Source: Thermothielavioides terrestris NRRL 8126 (lineage: Eukaryota; Ascomycota; Sordariomycetes; Sordariales; Chaetomiaceae). Taken from it: 64,000 nucleotides of DNA. Where the stretch lies: the NCBI RefSeq assembly GCF_000226115.1, contig NC_016460.1, forward strand, positions 2,170,001 through 2,234,000, written 5' to 3'. The first letter of the stretch is position 1. Every line of letters begins with the position of its first letter. Under the pieces are notes generated by a model. The model was not told the origin of the DNA. It did no database searches and saw nothing but the letters and a program-made list of their open reading frames with translations. This document shows, one piece after another, positions 41,188 to 52,260 of the stretch. Position numbers and translations under genes: made by a program.

Positions 41188-43747
41188 CTACCAGCTCACA
41201 ACCACCACCAAGAAAAACACCACCCACCCTCCTATCCACCACCCCGCCGCCCCGGAGCGTAGCAACGCCATCCTCCTTCTCCTCCCCCCAGGCGCCGCAG
41301 AAGTAGTCGAGGCCGTCGTGGCGGCTGAAGCCGAAGCCGAAGCCGAAGCCGTAGCAGCAGTTGCTGCTGTCGTTGTGCTTGTCGTGGCTGGCGGCGCCTG
41401 GACGCTCGCGTCCAGCTGCACGTCGGTCGCCTTGGTCCAGCCGAAGAAGTAGATGGGCGCGTCGGCGGGGTCGTCGAGGGTGAAGGTCGTCGTGTTGCTG
41501 CTGCTGACGGGGAGCGGGGCGAGGCTGGTTCCGGTGGGTTAGGATACTCTTTTTACATGTAGGGTGGAAGGGGGATGCTTCCGGGTTGTAGGGGGAAAGG
41601 GAAAGGGAGGGGGGATTTTGGGGGGGGGGGGGGGCATGCATACGTTTCGTAGATCTCGCCGTCTTCGTCCATGATCCAGCCTGAGGTGATGGATTGGCCT
41701 CCTTTGAGGGCGTAGTTGAATGTGTATCTGGGAGAGTTGGTGAGCCCGAGGGCAATCGATGGGGCGGTTTGTGTGAGGACGGGAGCATATATGGCTTACG
41801 TTCCGGCGCTTCCAACGTCCGGCGTCAGCGGCATGAACACGACGTTATTTCCGTTTGTCCCGTTTCCCATGAATGATCCGGCGAATACGGTCACTTGCGA
41901 AGGAGGTTCAGCGCCGCCGCCCCTTCAAGCAATATGTAGAATTGCGACTTACAGTTGTCGTGTGAGCTCAGCACCAGCGGGTTGGTGCTGTTCCTGCCGG
42001 CGAGATCTCTCTTCAACGGCGCGGTGTAGTCGCAGTCGTCAATGATGATCCGGAACTTTCTGTCCTCGCCGAAGCCGCCGTTCGCGACCTGGGCACCGCG
42101 AAAGATATTCCAGAGATAGCCGTAGAAGCCGTTGAGCCAGTCAGGGACACATTTGATGCTGGCGCCCTTCCCGCCCTCGGCGGTGCTGGCTGGGTTAAGT
42201 CAGCGACGTCAGTCCGTCATGAAGTCAAATCAGAGTAGGGAGTGTGTGTCTATGAATGTTGCGGACGCGCGCATTACCCATGGGGAACTAGGGAGCATCA
42301 GCGTATTGTACTCGGACATGCTGTAAGAAGCGGTAGGGTTTGTTGCTTACTTCGTCGCAGTTATATCCGGGTGGACATTCTAGTTACACGCCCATGAGAT
42401 CAACCAACTGTCTCCTTACTGGTGACACTTGGGACTAGACTCACGGAGGCCGCCGCCGCATCCGGACGCGCGTCTGTTGGCCCTGGTTTTCTTCCGATTC
42501 TCTTTGCCCGGGCCGTTCCAGGTAAACTCGACGTGGCCGTTCTCCTTGTAGTATTTCTTGAGTCCTGGCTCAACATCAGCCATCCTGAAACAGCACGCAG
42601 GTCGGTCGTAGTCCCTCTCCAAGGGGTAGATATCTTCACCTTCGCAGATGTTCTCATGAATCTACAACGACGCCCTCAGCTTTCTGCCACTTCATTACGC
42701 TTCCAGTTCGCCCCCTGGGAGACCAGCCACAGACTCCTGGCACTCACCTCATCCGTAATTCCCTTGACGTTCGTGAACTTCAGGGTGGGCAGACATCTGC
42801 TGGTGGCGCAGTAGGGGCCCAGCTGGTCGGTGCAGCACTTCCAGCCCTGCGGGCAGGCCTGGCGCATGCCGCTGCAGCAGAAGTAGCCCGGCTTCGCGCA
42901 GGCCACGCCGTCGCAGCACGCGTGGCCCTTCTCGCAGAAGCCGTCGCCGCAGCACACGCCTGTCGAAGGCGCGCAGTGGTTGTTGTCACAGCACTTCTCG
43001 TTCGAGAAGCACACCGTGTCACCGCAGCAGCTACCGCCCGGCGGCGCGCACGCGTTGCTAGAGTTTTTGGGTAGCGTCTCAGCTTGGGAAGGAGGATATT
43101 TACCTCACCGGGAGAGAGGAGGAGAAGGCGGTGAATAATGTGAGGGCGGGCAACTTACACGCCAGGGCAGCAGGTCGTTCCGTCCTTGCATGCGTATCGC
43201 GTGCCCGGGCAGCACTGGTAGCCGGGCCGTGCGCAACTCTTTGTGTCGAGACAACAGCTATCGCCAATGGGGCAGCTCCACGCGTGGTTAGTCGGGCAGC
43301 ACTCGAAGCCGGGCTCATGGCAATATTCGCCGTCGCCGCACTGCGTTGTGAGTAGTCAGCTACACTACTGGCATGCTTTGTGAATGTGGGAATGGTGGAT
43401 GAGGGATGGAAGATGGGGGAACCTGGAATGGGGAATGGGGAATGGCCCCCCTACATCGATGGTGCCAATCGGACACGTCCTCTCCTGCCGCTTGAAGGCG
43501 CCTCCAAAGACGCCGAGTTTCAGCGATCCGTCCGCTGGGCCGAGCTTGATGCCCAGCTCAGGACCGCTGGATACGCTCGCGTTGCCATACTGAAGCGGAG
43601 ACAAGTGGTTGTCGAGCCCTGAACACTCAGTTAGCCAGAAACAGATGAAGGTTCTACGGGTAGGTGCAGAAACTTGCCTCCGATATAACAATGTACTGCA
43701 GTCGTGAGAGCTGCAGCAAGGACTCCCAGAGGCCGATGACACAGCAT
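41188..43747 (-). CDS. secreted Cys-rich protein with a NucA/NucB-like nuclease domain
   Basis: Eleven exons: 43747-43678, 43618-43455, 43340-43159, 43057-42748, 42661-42445, 42379-42351, 42287-42278, 42189-41953, 41893-41800, 41727-41644 and 41524-41188, giving 577 residues with all phases consistent. Residues 1-20 are a signal peptide (start MLCHRPLGVLAAALTTAV). About residues 70-225 hold several repeats rich in CC pairs, such as CGDGEYCHEPGFECCP and KGHACCDGVACAKPGYFCC, resembling granulin-like disulfide modules. Then come the nuclease-like region with RANRR, CPPGYNCDEFPMASTAEGG and DWLNGFYGYLWNIFRGAQV; the DE-[FWY]-P-[MF]-A core is the signature of the DNase NucA/NucB family known from Bacillus. 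The tail is a Thr/Ala repeat, RRRR and a hydrophobic end, either a membrane anchor or a GPI signal. The motif lies across a 10-nt exon, and intron 1 is GC-AG. Substrate and activity are inferred. Confidence 0.8.
42278..42287 (-). other. 10-nt microexon encoding Phe-Pro-Met of the nuclease motif
   Basis: On the minus strand TTCCCCATGG lies between a CCCTAG acceptor and a GTAATG donor. Joined to the flanking exons it completes D-E-F-P-M-A-S-T in frame. Without it, the exons ending at 42351 and starting at 42189 would not be in phase and the family motif would be missing. Confidence 0.78.
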
Positions 43748-45071
43748 ATCTGTTGTTCCGGGGTCTTGGCTTACAACAACAAGAGGAGGCCAGACAGCTA
43801 GGTAGGTAGGACCGGTTGTGAACTAAAAACCAGTGCTTTACTAGACGGTTAGAATTATCAGAATGACTAGGAAAAGGTGCTGGAGCATAATCCGCAGTGG
43901 TGATAGCGACGCCCGGGGCCCTGCAGTGGTAAGACCAAGCAACAATCTCGAGTGCAGTTCTCAGTAACTCCTACTTCCGCCTTTTCCCTGACCGACTCTG
44001 GTCGTTCTAGTATATATATAGCCTGACTGTTCTCTGCATTGGAGGCGGCACTTCATGAGCCGCCTAGCCAAGACCCAAGTGCTCTTCATCAATTCCATCC
44101 CCTCCTCGCCTTCCCTGTGTGGGGGAGGCACAGCTCTGAGATCGGCAGCCAAGCTCCAAGCCACCCTCACCAAGCAATGGCGAGGCTGCGTCGAGCTCGG
44201 AGCAACTTCATGCTGGGCTGACACCGGCCCCCGGCTTCTGGGACCTACTGTGAAGTTGTTTGCAGAAGATGGACAAGGCGAGTATGTGCCAAGCTGCAGT
44301 GCAACCTCATCCAGCACACCTCTCCACTTCTCTGGGCAGCAATCAACATCAACATCACTGTGCTATGTATGAATAATCAAGTCATTCCGTTGACTGAGGC
44401 TGAACGGCCCTCCTCCCTTCTTCCGGGAAGCCAGTTCCAGTCACGAAACCGACAAAACCAAACCCTCCCAGTTCCCTTGTCACAGAATCGACAAAACCTA
44501 ACCCTCCATTTCCCTTCCCTGCCAGCCTTCCGCGAGGCTCCCAGACGAGGCAACAGCTTACCAGACTGACTCCTACCTAGCCAGGTAGGCAGTGAGATGA
44601 TGCAACTCATTCACTTCCCCTGGCGCGTTGTTTCCTCTAGTTCGTTGGTGTCAATCCAATATTGAGTTTTGAACACACACGAGTGTCGGATCGGCGCCGT
44701 CTCCCCGAGCCTGCTGCTCAATGCCTGGTGGTAGTACATACTCTCAAGAACTGAGCTGGTGGGCCGGATGAGGATGCTTTCTTCCAATGGACCAGTCCAT
44801 TCATCGCTATATGGCGGTAGTAGTAGTGCTAGTATCCCCGCGTTGACGCTATCGTACGCACGCCAAAAATAAAAGCGAAAGAAAAAAGGAGAGAGAAAAA
44901 AACAGACCCAACCACCAACACTTCTAATCCCGGGCGCCTGAACGCCGGTAATAATGCCCAGTATCATCGCATCGTCCCACCCATTCATTTAGATACCCCG
45001 GTATGTACACCGCACCAACCCCAGCCGGAAGAAAGGGAAACAGGCAAAGACTACACCTACAGCCCGTCAGC
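43748..45071. other. intergenic, nuclease-gene promoter and NHX1 3' side
   Basis: About 1.3 kb between tandem minus-strand genes. A TATATATATA run at about 44012-44022 lies some 265 bp upstream of the nuclease start and could serve as its TATA box. A 20-bp near-perfect direct repeat (CGACAAAACC followed by an AACCCTCC core) occurs at 44450-44469 and 44489-44508. No gene was recognised. Confidence 0.5.
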
Positions 45072-47492
45072 TCAATGCGACCCCGAACCGCCGCCTCCGC
45101 CGCCGCGCCCGCTGCCCCCATCGAGCAGCAGCTTCGGCTTGATGAAGTCCTCATCCAGCTGCCGAAACAGCGCCGTCGGATCCTCGGCGCTCAGAAGCTG
45201 CCGGATCGCCGCCGTCGCCGTGAGCGGTTGCTGGTGGTGTTGCTGTTGGCCGCCGGCCGCGTCCGCCGCCGGCGCATGCTGCCTGCTCGAGGATCCGCCC
45301 TCGTACGCCGCCGCCGAGCCGTCCCCGCCCGCAGAGAGCAAGGGGCTGGACCTGCTCCGGGGTACCGGCGCGGGCGGCGGCAGGTCCGAGATGTCGATGT
45401 CGCTGCCAAAGTCCGAGTCCGTGTTGCTGCCCGACGCGCCAAGCAGTTCGGACCGCTCCAGATCGTTGTTGCCCGCCTTGGCGGCGCGGCTGCGGCTTCT
45501 GCTGCCGTGTCGGAGCGGCGCCGTGTTTGGGGACCGGTGTCCGGACGCCCAGCCGTTCCTGTCGGTGCTGGTCGCACAGCCGTTCCCTCCTCGGGCGCTG
45601 GCTGCGAGGTTGTTGTTCACGCTGCCCAGTGGCAGGACGGAGTCGCGGTTGCGGCCGGCGCGCGGGTTGTAGCCGATGGCGGTGTCGGAGCGCTTGTACA
45701 GGCCGCCGCCGATGGCTTCGATGTCGAACTCGTCGTCCGAGTCAATGTCCTCGGTCACGCCCGTCCGAATGCCCAGAATCTCGAGCATGCGGGCCGTGGT
45801 CCCGCCGAAGATGATGACTGTTAGGACGACCACGACGAGCACGGTGGCCTGGAGCGCCTGGGTTTCCTTGGCCGTGAAGAGAGCGGATAGTGCGACGCCG
45901 ACTGCACCGCGCAGGCCGGCCCAGAAAAGCATCGCTTGATAGCTGAAGGGAAGCTCGTCCGCTTCCTCGCGGCCCTGGCGGCGGGCGCGGTAGCGGATGA
46001 CCCAGTTGATCGCTTTGGACAGGGGGAAGACGGCCAGGTACCTGGCCGCGCAGACTGCGAGGACCGTGACAATGATCAGGAGCGGCTGGTACACCAGGTT
46101 TTTCTCGGTGAAGAGGGCTAGGCCAAGATAGATAAAGATAAAGTTCTCGGATAGCTGGGCAAGCACTTGGAAGATATATTTCGTGGTCAGCTGCGTCCGG
46201 CGGGACATGTTGAAGTAGGCGTAGTGTTTGAGCGTGATTCCGCAGAACAGCAGCGCGACGATCCCTGGGACGAACGCAGTAAGCACCTCCCCCTACCAGC
46301 TGGCGCCGCCTTGAGCCACGTACCGGACATCCCAATGGCTTGAGCGAAGAAATAGGTCGCGTAGGCGATCAAAACCACCAGACAACTCTCGATGCCCGGA
46401 TACCGTCTAACGTAGGTGTACTTCAGCCCGAGGGCAGTCATGACGCCCACCAGGGCGCCAATGGCCAGGCTGCCGAAGAACTCGGACAAGAAGTACCAGA
46501 TGCCGTGGAGGAGGCTCCAGATGCCGATGCCGCCTCCTTTGCCGCCGGCACTCTGGGCCGACTCGAAGATGACGATGGCAACGGCATCGTTCAGGATAGA
46601 CTCGCCGAAGATGACGGTGTAGAGCTTCGGGTCGACCTTGAAGGTGTTGAAAATGGCCAGGATCGTGACGGGGTCCGTGGCCGACAGGGTTGCACCAACC
46701 GAGATGGCGTCGATCCACGTCACGTTGAGGCCCTCGAGCGAGATGGCCGTGTAGAGCCACAGCAGCACGCCGATGACAACGGCCGAGATGAATGTGCCGG
46801 CGAAGGCGAAGGTCAGGATGGTGCCGATGTTCCGGAAGAAGTTTGCCTGGTGAAGCTCGTAGCCGGACGAGAGGATGATTGGAGGCAGGAGGAGGTTGAA
46901 GAAGTACTGGTAGTTGAAGTTGACGAGATCACGGATCGAGTCGAAGCCGGAGACGCGCAGAATTAACCCGACAGTCATGCCTAGATACGGGTGAGAGCGA
47001 GGGCGTCAGTCCGGCATGAACAGAGGAGTTTGGGGACGGGAGGCCGGGGCAGGGGCAGGAGCTGGGGCTGGGGCTGGGGCAACGCACCGGCAAAGATGGA
47101 AATGACGGTCTCGTGGATAGCCGTAATCTTCCGCTGCTGCATCGTGTAGCTGGTGCAGAAGGCTACGATAAGCAGCATTATGAGAATGAAGATGGCCCAT
47201 GATGCATTGTTTTCCTGCTTCGGGGCGTCCGAGCCTGGCGCAGCGGGTCAATCAACGTTAGCTCGTGGTCGAGAGTCAATCGAGGGGGAGAGTCAATCGA
47301 GGGGAAGGGGCGCTGCGTGCAGCGCGTTGGCGGACGGCATACCGGCTGGGTCCTCTTCTTCTCTCCCTACGGCAGGTTGTTAGCAGCCGCACGTTGCCGA
47401 GCCATTCTTTGGGAATGGGTGATGGATGTGCGTTACGCACTGGCAAGCCCCATGAGGGAGCCGGTGACAGCTTGCGCGAGCATGGCGGACAT
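45072..47492 (-). CDS. NHX1: endosomal/vacuolar Na+/H+ exchanger (Nhx1, CPA1 family)
   Basis: Exons 47492-47441, 47366-47343, 47234-47088, 46980-46324 and 46264-45072 give 690 residues (yeast Nhx1 has 633). A short N-terminal hydrophobic segment is followed by 11-12 membrane helices. Family motifs are clear: FNLLLPPIILSSGYEL (amiloride-binding type), SVGATLSATDPVTILAIFNT and GESILNDAVAIVIFE with the ion-binding Asn-Asp, and AMLFWAGLRGAVGVALS. The cytosolic tail of about 240 residues is hydrophilic with Ser/Asp, Gln/His and Gly runs. Nhx1 exchanges lumenal protons for Na+ or K+ in late endosomes and vacuoles, setting organelle pH and supporting vesicle traffic. The first two exons are inferred by phase and splice sites. 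Intron 2 holds a perfect 17-bp tandem duplication, and intron 3 a GCTGGG/CAGGGG repeat. Confidence 0.93.
47271..47304. repeat. perfect 17-bp tandem duplication in an NHX1 intron
   Basis: The unit GAGAGTCAATCGAGGGG occurs twice without mismatch inside the second NHX1 intron (47235-47342). It does not touch the splice sites. Confidence 0.95.
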
Positions 47493-48080
47493 GTCGCCAG
47501 GGCTTGGCCCGGTTGCGCGCCCGCGGCGACTCGGGACTCGCGACTAAAGCGCTGCGGCAGCTTCGAGAAGGCAAGCGGCGTGGCGCGCGACACTCACGCG
47601 GTGTGGCTGGAGGACGGCGGAAAGGACATGAACTTGACACGCGAAGGCGCAAGAAGACGACGTGTAAGCCGGTCCGGTCGGGTCGATCCGTGCAGCATGC
47701 AGTGACATCGGAATCTTGGAGAATTGGACGAAGTCGCCAGCTTTCCTTGGCCGCGCCGTCCCACCAAGATCGCGGGCCCACAAACGGACTACGGGAGGAC
47801 CAGCCAATCAACGCAAACAGCCACTAGTTAACACGAGTTAGGTCAGGTAGTTAAGAGTAAGGCAGACAAGGGGTTGGATGGCGGTTTGCGCCACCCCGCC
47901 CAAGACGCATGGCCCGGATTTGCATGGGAAGCCTCTGGACCAGGATTAATATTAACGACGCTGAGTCTCCTGTGGTATTCGAGGCTGAGTTCATGATGCG
48001 GTAGTTAGATAGCTAGGTCAGCAACCTAGCTACTGCAATTGTACGGATTACAAGGATCGCACATCACCGCCAGTGTATAT

Positions 48081-48097
48081 AAGGTACTCCGTACCTT
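48081..48097. repeat. inverted repeat AAGGTAC-TCC-GTACCTT
   Basis: Seven-base perfect arms flank a three-base centre, directly after a TATA-like sequence. It could be a dyad binding site; the TACTCCGTAC core recurs in several spacers of this window. Confidence 0.7.
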
Positions 48098-48777
48098 ACA
48101 TCCGATATGCGAAAAGGTGCCGAACGGGGTACCGGCCCCGGGCTTTTGCGAAAGCGTTCGGAGTATCAGCAGCTAACGTAGTGTACACAAGTCGAGTTGC
48201 TGTACCGTATCTTGGTGAGCCCCTGGACAGTGCGCATCGGTAGGCCGCTGAGCCAACCATCCCGAATGTTGAGATTCCAAGGCAACAAGAGAACTTATAA
48301 CTAAAGAGCCTCCGACCCAGGAAGGTGCCCTGCGGTTGGCAGGCCGGAGGTGGGCAGAATCATACTGCCGGTGCAGTCCACTCGTTTGAGAACCGGCCGG
48401 TGCCTGCTCAGCACAGTAAAAATACTGTACGCTTGCGGGCTCTGGGTGCTCCATACGGAATACATACACAGTACAGAGTACAGTGTCAACGCCCAGACTT
48501 CTTGCCGGCCGGCGGGCAGGTGTCAGGTGCCAAAGTCCGGGGAAGTGGGTTTCAGAAGCCAGGGCAACCCATCATCGTCATCATCCATCCCGTCAGCCAA
48601 CTGCATCCCCAGGACGCTTGTGTCGCCGATTCCATTTCCATCTGTACCTCTCGTGTTGGGTGGGTGTTCCAGACCCGTGCCGCTCGGCGTTTGCCTCAGA
48701 AAGTTGCCATTTGTGGACCGCACACACAGCACGGCTGCCGCCATCCTCCTGCATTCGCTGCTCATCGTTAGGCAGAT

Positions 48778-48799
48778 GAACGTTAACGTGAACGTTAAC
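48778..48799. repeat. doubled GAACGTTAACGT palindromic element
   Basis: Two head-to-tail copies of a sequence containing overlapping AACGTT and GTTAAC palindromes. Its position upstream of the sugar transporter gene fits a regulator binding site, but no factor is known to me for it. Confidence 0.6.
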
Positions 48800-49245
48800 T
48801 AGTGTAGTGGCTGGCCCAGCCTCGGATCCCGGGGCTGACCCGATCTGCGCCTTGCATCCAACCATTCAGTTTACGATCCACCAACCCTTTCGAATTGGAT
48901 GGCGACGGTCTCGTGGCACTCTTTCACCTGACCGCCTGATGCCCAAAATCAACATACCTAAATAACATTGAATACGTCGAATACATTTCGAACTTGATAC
49001 TCGCGTCCTCATCAAAGTCGAACTCCACCGTTCCGGTTTCGCGGAGCGCCCAGTGCCGAGCTCAGGCCCACCTCGCCTGCTTGCGACACACGACCACTTG
49101 GCCGAGTGCGACCGAAGCCAGCGCCCGGCGTTGCACAATCGAAAGTACACGGGCTCGATAGGCTCTTGTGGAACGGGTAGTTGAGCACGACGTCGAGTCG
49201 AGTTCGGCAACAGAACAGCCGCTGCTGCTGTTTCCTCTGCCTCGC

Positions 49246-51435
49246 ATGACGTCGTCAGTCGCGACACCTGCTGATCCGGCCCGCCCGCCGACAGACAACG
49301 GGGACCACGCCCCCCTGCCAAGCAGCTCAACGAGAAAATCGACCGAAGAAGCGACGCCCGGCTCCCAAAACGGACCGGCCGGACACCAAGAGCGGCAGCA
49401 GCAATTTCAAGATGGGCTAGATGAGCAGTCACCGCTGTTGTCTCCGAGCACCAGCTCGGGGGAGGATGATGCCCTGGTGGGCGACCAGCCCGCTGCCGGG
49501 GGCGGGGGAGACGACGAGCACCAGAAGACCAAGAGCATCTGGTACCTCATCCTCCTGACCATAAGCATCGGGGGCCTGCAGATCGCCTGGTCCGTCGAGA
49601 TGTCCAACGGCTCGCCGTATCTGCTGTCGCTGGGCCTCAGCAAATCGCTGATGGCCCTGGTCTGGATTGCCGGGCCGCTGTCGGGCACCCTGGTGCAGCC
49701 GTACGTCGGCATGCTGAGCGACAACTGCCGCATCCGCTGGGGCAAGCGCAAGCCGTTCATGCTCGGCGGCGCCGCTGCTACCATTGTCTCCCTCATGTTC
49801 CTCGCTTGGACGAAGGAGATCGTTGGCGGCTTCCTCGGCTTGTTCGGGGCTGCCCCGGACTCGGATTTTGTGAAGGTCTCAGTCATCGTCACTGCCGTCC
49901 TCTTTGTCTATGTCCTCGACTTCGCTATCAACACGGGTGAGGTTCTAGATCACGTCTGCGCGAGAGAGTGGGTGAACGCTGACGGCCCGGGGCAGTGCAG
50001 GCGGCGATTCGTGCCTTCATCGTCGATTGCGCACCCACGCATCAACAAGGTCAGGCGTCCCTTTCTTTTACAGCGCCCCCCAGTCAGACGCTAACCCGTC
50101 TCTGCAGAGAGTGCAAATTCCATGGCTAGTCGCTTCGTCGGCCTGGGGAACATCGCCGGCTATCTGGCCGGCTATCTGAACCTACCTTCATATCTCTGGT
50201 TCTTCGGCGATACGCAGTTCAAAGACCTCTGCGTCATCGCCAGCATTGCTCTCGGCGGCACGATTCTCCTGACCTGCCTCCTGATTCGCGAGAGGGACCC
50301 CCGACTGGATGGTCCGCCAGCCAAGGACAAGCCCGGCATCTTGGCCTTCTTCCGGAAAATCTTCACCTCGATCCAGCGGCTCCCGCCCCAGACCAAGAAG
50401 GTCTGCCAGGTCCAGTTCTGCGCTTGGATCGGCTTCTTCCCCATGCTTTTCTACACGTCGGCCTACATCGGAGAGATCTACGCCGAGCCGTACCTCGAGC
50501 AGAACCCCAATATGACGCCGGAAGAGCTTGACCGGCTCTACGAGAATGCCACCCGAGAAGGGACTTTTGCCTTGCTCATCTTCGCCATCATAAGCCTGGC
50601 CACCAACGTATTCCTTCCGTTCTTCATCGAGCCGACCTACGAGACCCAGCCTAACGTCACGGCCGACGCGCCCGGAGAAGCACCCGCCTTGCTCAAGGAC
50701 TACGGCGACGAGAAGAAGTCCTGGCTGGATTACCTGATCATCCCGGGCTTCACTCTTCGCCGCGCCTGGATGTTCTCGCAGATACTCTTCACGTGCAGCA
50801 TGCTCTGCACCGTGTTCGTGCGCTCCGTCACTGCTGCCACGGTGCTGATCGGCCTGGTGGGCATCACGTGGGCGCTGACGCTCTGGGCGCCTTGGGCCAT
50901 CATTAGCGCCGAGATCTCGCACCGCGACGAGCTTCGCCGCGCCCGGTACGCCGAGCGCAACCTCTCCCCCAGCGGCCGCGGTGCCGTCACGTCGCTGGAC
51001 GGCTACTCGTCCGATGAGAACCGCGACAGGGACCTCAACGACGACAAGGAGGAGGAAGCAGCCGACCAGGCCGGCGTCATCCTGGGCATCCACAACATGG
51101 CCATCGCCGCGCCGCAGATCATCGCCACCGTCGTCAGCAGCATCATCTTCCGCGTCTTCCAGAAGCCGCGCGGCGTGCCGGGCGACCACAGCATCGCCAT
51201 CGTGCTGGCCCTCGGCGGCATCACCGTGCTCATCTCGGCCTTCTTCATCCACCGCATCCGCGACGACCCCGGCCTGCCGGTGGACGTCATGTGCGCCGTC
51301 GAGGACGGCGAGCCGAGCAGCAGCCGGCCCAGCACCGCGCACAGCCGGTCGCGGTCGCATGAGCAGTTGCCGCGCGCGAGTCTGGAGAGGGCGGCCCTGG
51401 TGAGGAATAAGAGTTTTGGGGGCATGGAGTATTGA
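49246..51435 (+). CDS. GPH-family sugar transporter (sucrose/alpha-glucoside-proton symporter type)
   Basis: Exons 49246-49936, 49996-50049 and 50108-51435 give 690 residues. The frame is open 26 codons further upstream, but the first ATG is at 49246. After a disordered Ser/Pro/Gln-rich N-terminus of about 95 residues come 12 membrane helices. The first helix reads IGGLQIAWSVEMSNGSPYLL and the loop after it has LSDNCRIRWGKRKPFMLGG, the R-x-W-G-[RK]-R-[KR]-P motif of plant SUC and fungal Sut1 carriers. DFAINTVQAAIRAFIVDCAP is assembled across the introns. Such proteins import sucrose, maltose or other alpha-glucosides with protons at the plasma membrane. The central loop and C-terminal tail are long and Ser/Arg/Asp-rich. 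The sugar specificity cannot be read from the sequence. Confidence 0.92.
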
Positions 51436-52260
51436 GGATGGGGGAAGAGGGAGCGAGAAGATGTGGTTTTTTGTCGCTTTTGTTCTCCAACATATTTAGG
51501 TAGTCTGCTTGCCTGCTTGAGGAGTTGAGTGCGCAGGTGGCTGCGGCTGGTATACTTGGCGTCAATCTTGGAAAGAGGGGGGCCCGGGGGGAGGTGAGGC
51601 TTTGGATTTGGCCCGGGCGTTGGATGGCGCGGCATACGGAATCTCCTTACCGGGCTCGGGTGCATTGCTTGAGGAGTATCCTATCTTAGGATCATGTGCC
51701 AAGGCATTTCAGGACTATATAGCAGATATTCCGTGCCTTTTGTACTTGCGTTGTACTGCACCTGGGTGGGCTCAGCATCGCGTGCGTGATTCTTTCTGCT
51801 GGGTCTAGACGGGCTGCTCCCCCCAGCAACCCCTTCACCATGATCATCATTGTGGGGTCCCCTGGCGACGGACGGGAGTGAAGTAACAGGCTAAACTCAG
51901 CGAGTCCAGATTCCATAAATGATTCCAATCTCATTACAAGTTCCGGAGGCTCACGTCCGTATACTTGGATTAACTACTATCTCGCAACGGACCGTAGTGC
52001 CCTTGTTAAATGGGCCATCTAATTGCCGTTGCGACAGGGCAGCAGTCGGGCGTATGATGTATCTGGCCTTCCGCCGCGGGCCCGATCTCGCAATCTCGCA
52101 AGATGATTCCTTACGATTGCGAAGATGGCCCGTATAATAAATAAGACTTCAGGCCATACCGGGTGACCTGGTTCAGCGTTCGGTTGCTCAACCTGCTGCT
52201 TTACGACCACCCCTGACCAGCCCCCCCTTCCCATCTTTTCCTCGTCCCGCATAACCAACC
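51436..52260. other. intergenic, glucuronan lyase promoter region
   Basis: An 825-bp spacer with only short frames. It contains two ATACGGAAT/ATATTCCGT-type motifs at about 51634 and 51726 and should hold the promoter of the lyase gene. Confidence 0.45.

Larger units (their letters stand above)
47493..49245. promoter_or_regulatory. divergent NHX1 / sugar transporter promoter region
   Basis: This 1.75-kb spacer lies between two divergent membrane transporter genes. It includes a TGTATATAAGG TATA-like sequence at about 48074 followed by a 17-bp inverted repeat, and a doubled GAACGTTAACGT element at 48778-48799, about 450 bp upstream of the transporter start. No coding sequence was recognised. 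Confidence 0.5.

Noticed and set aside
46340..46966. 208-codon plus-strand open frame
   Set aside because: Antisense to conserved membrane helices of NHX1.
49168..49245. 26-codon upstream extension of the sugar transporter
   Set aside because: It starts at GTG; the first ATG at 49246 is the better start.
50188..51360. 390-codon minus-strand open frame
   Set aside because: Antisense to the sugar transporter with Asp/Gly/His/Arg-rich shadow composition.
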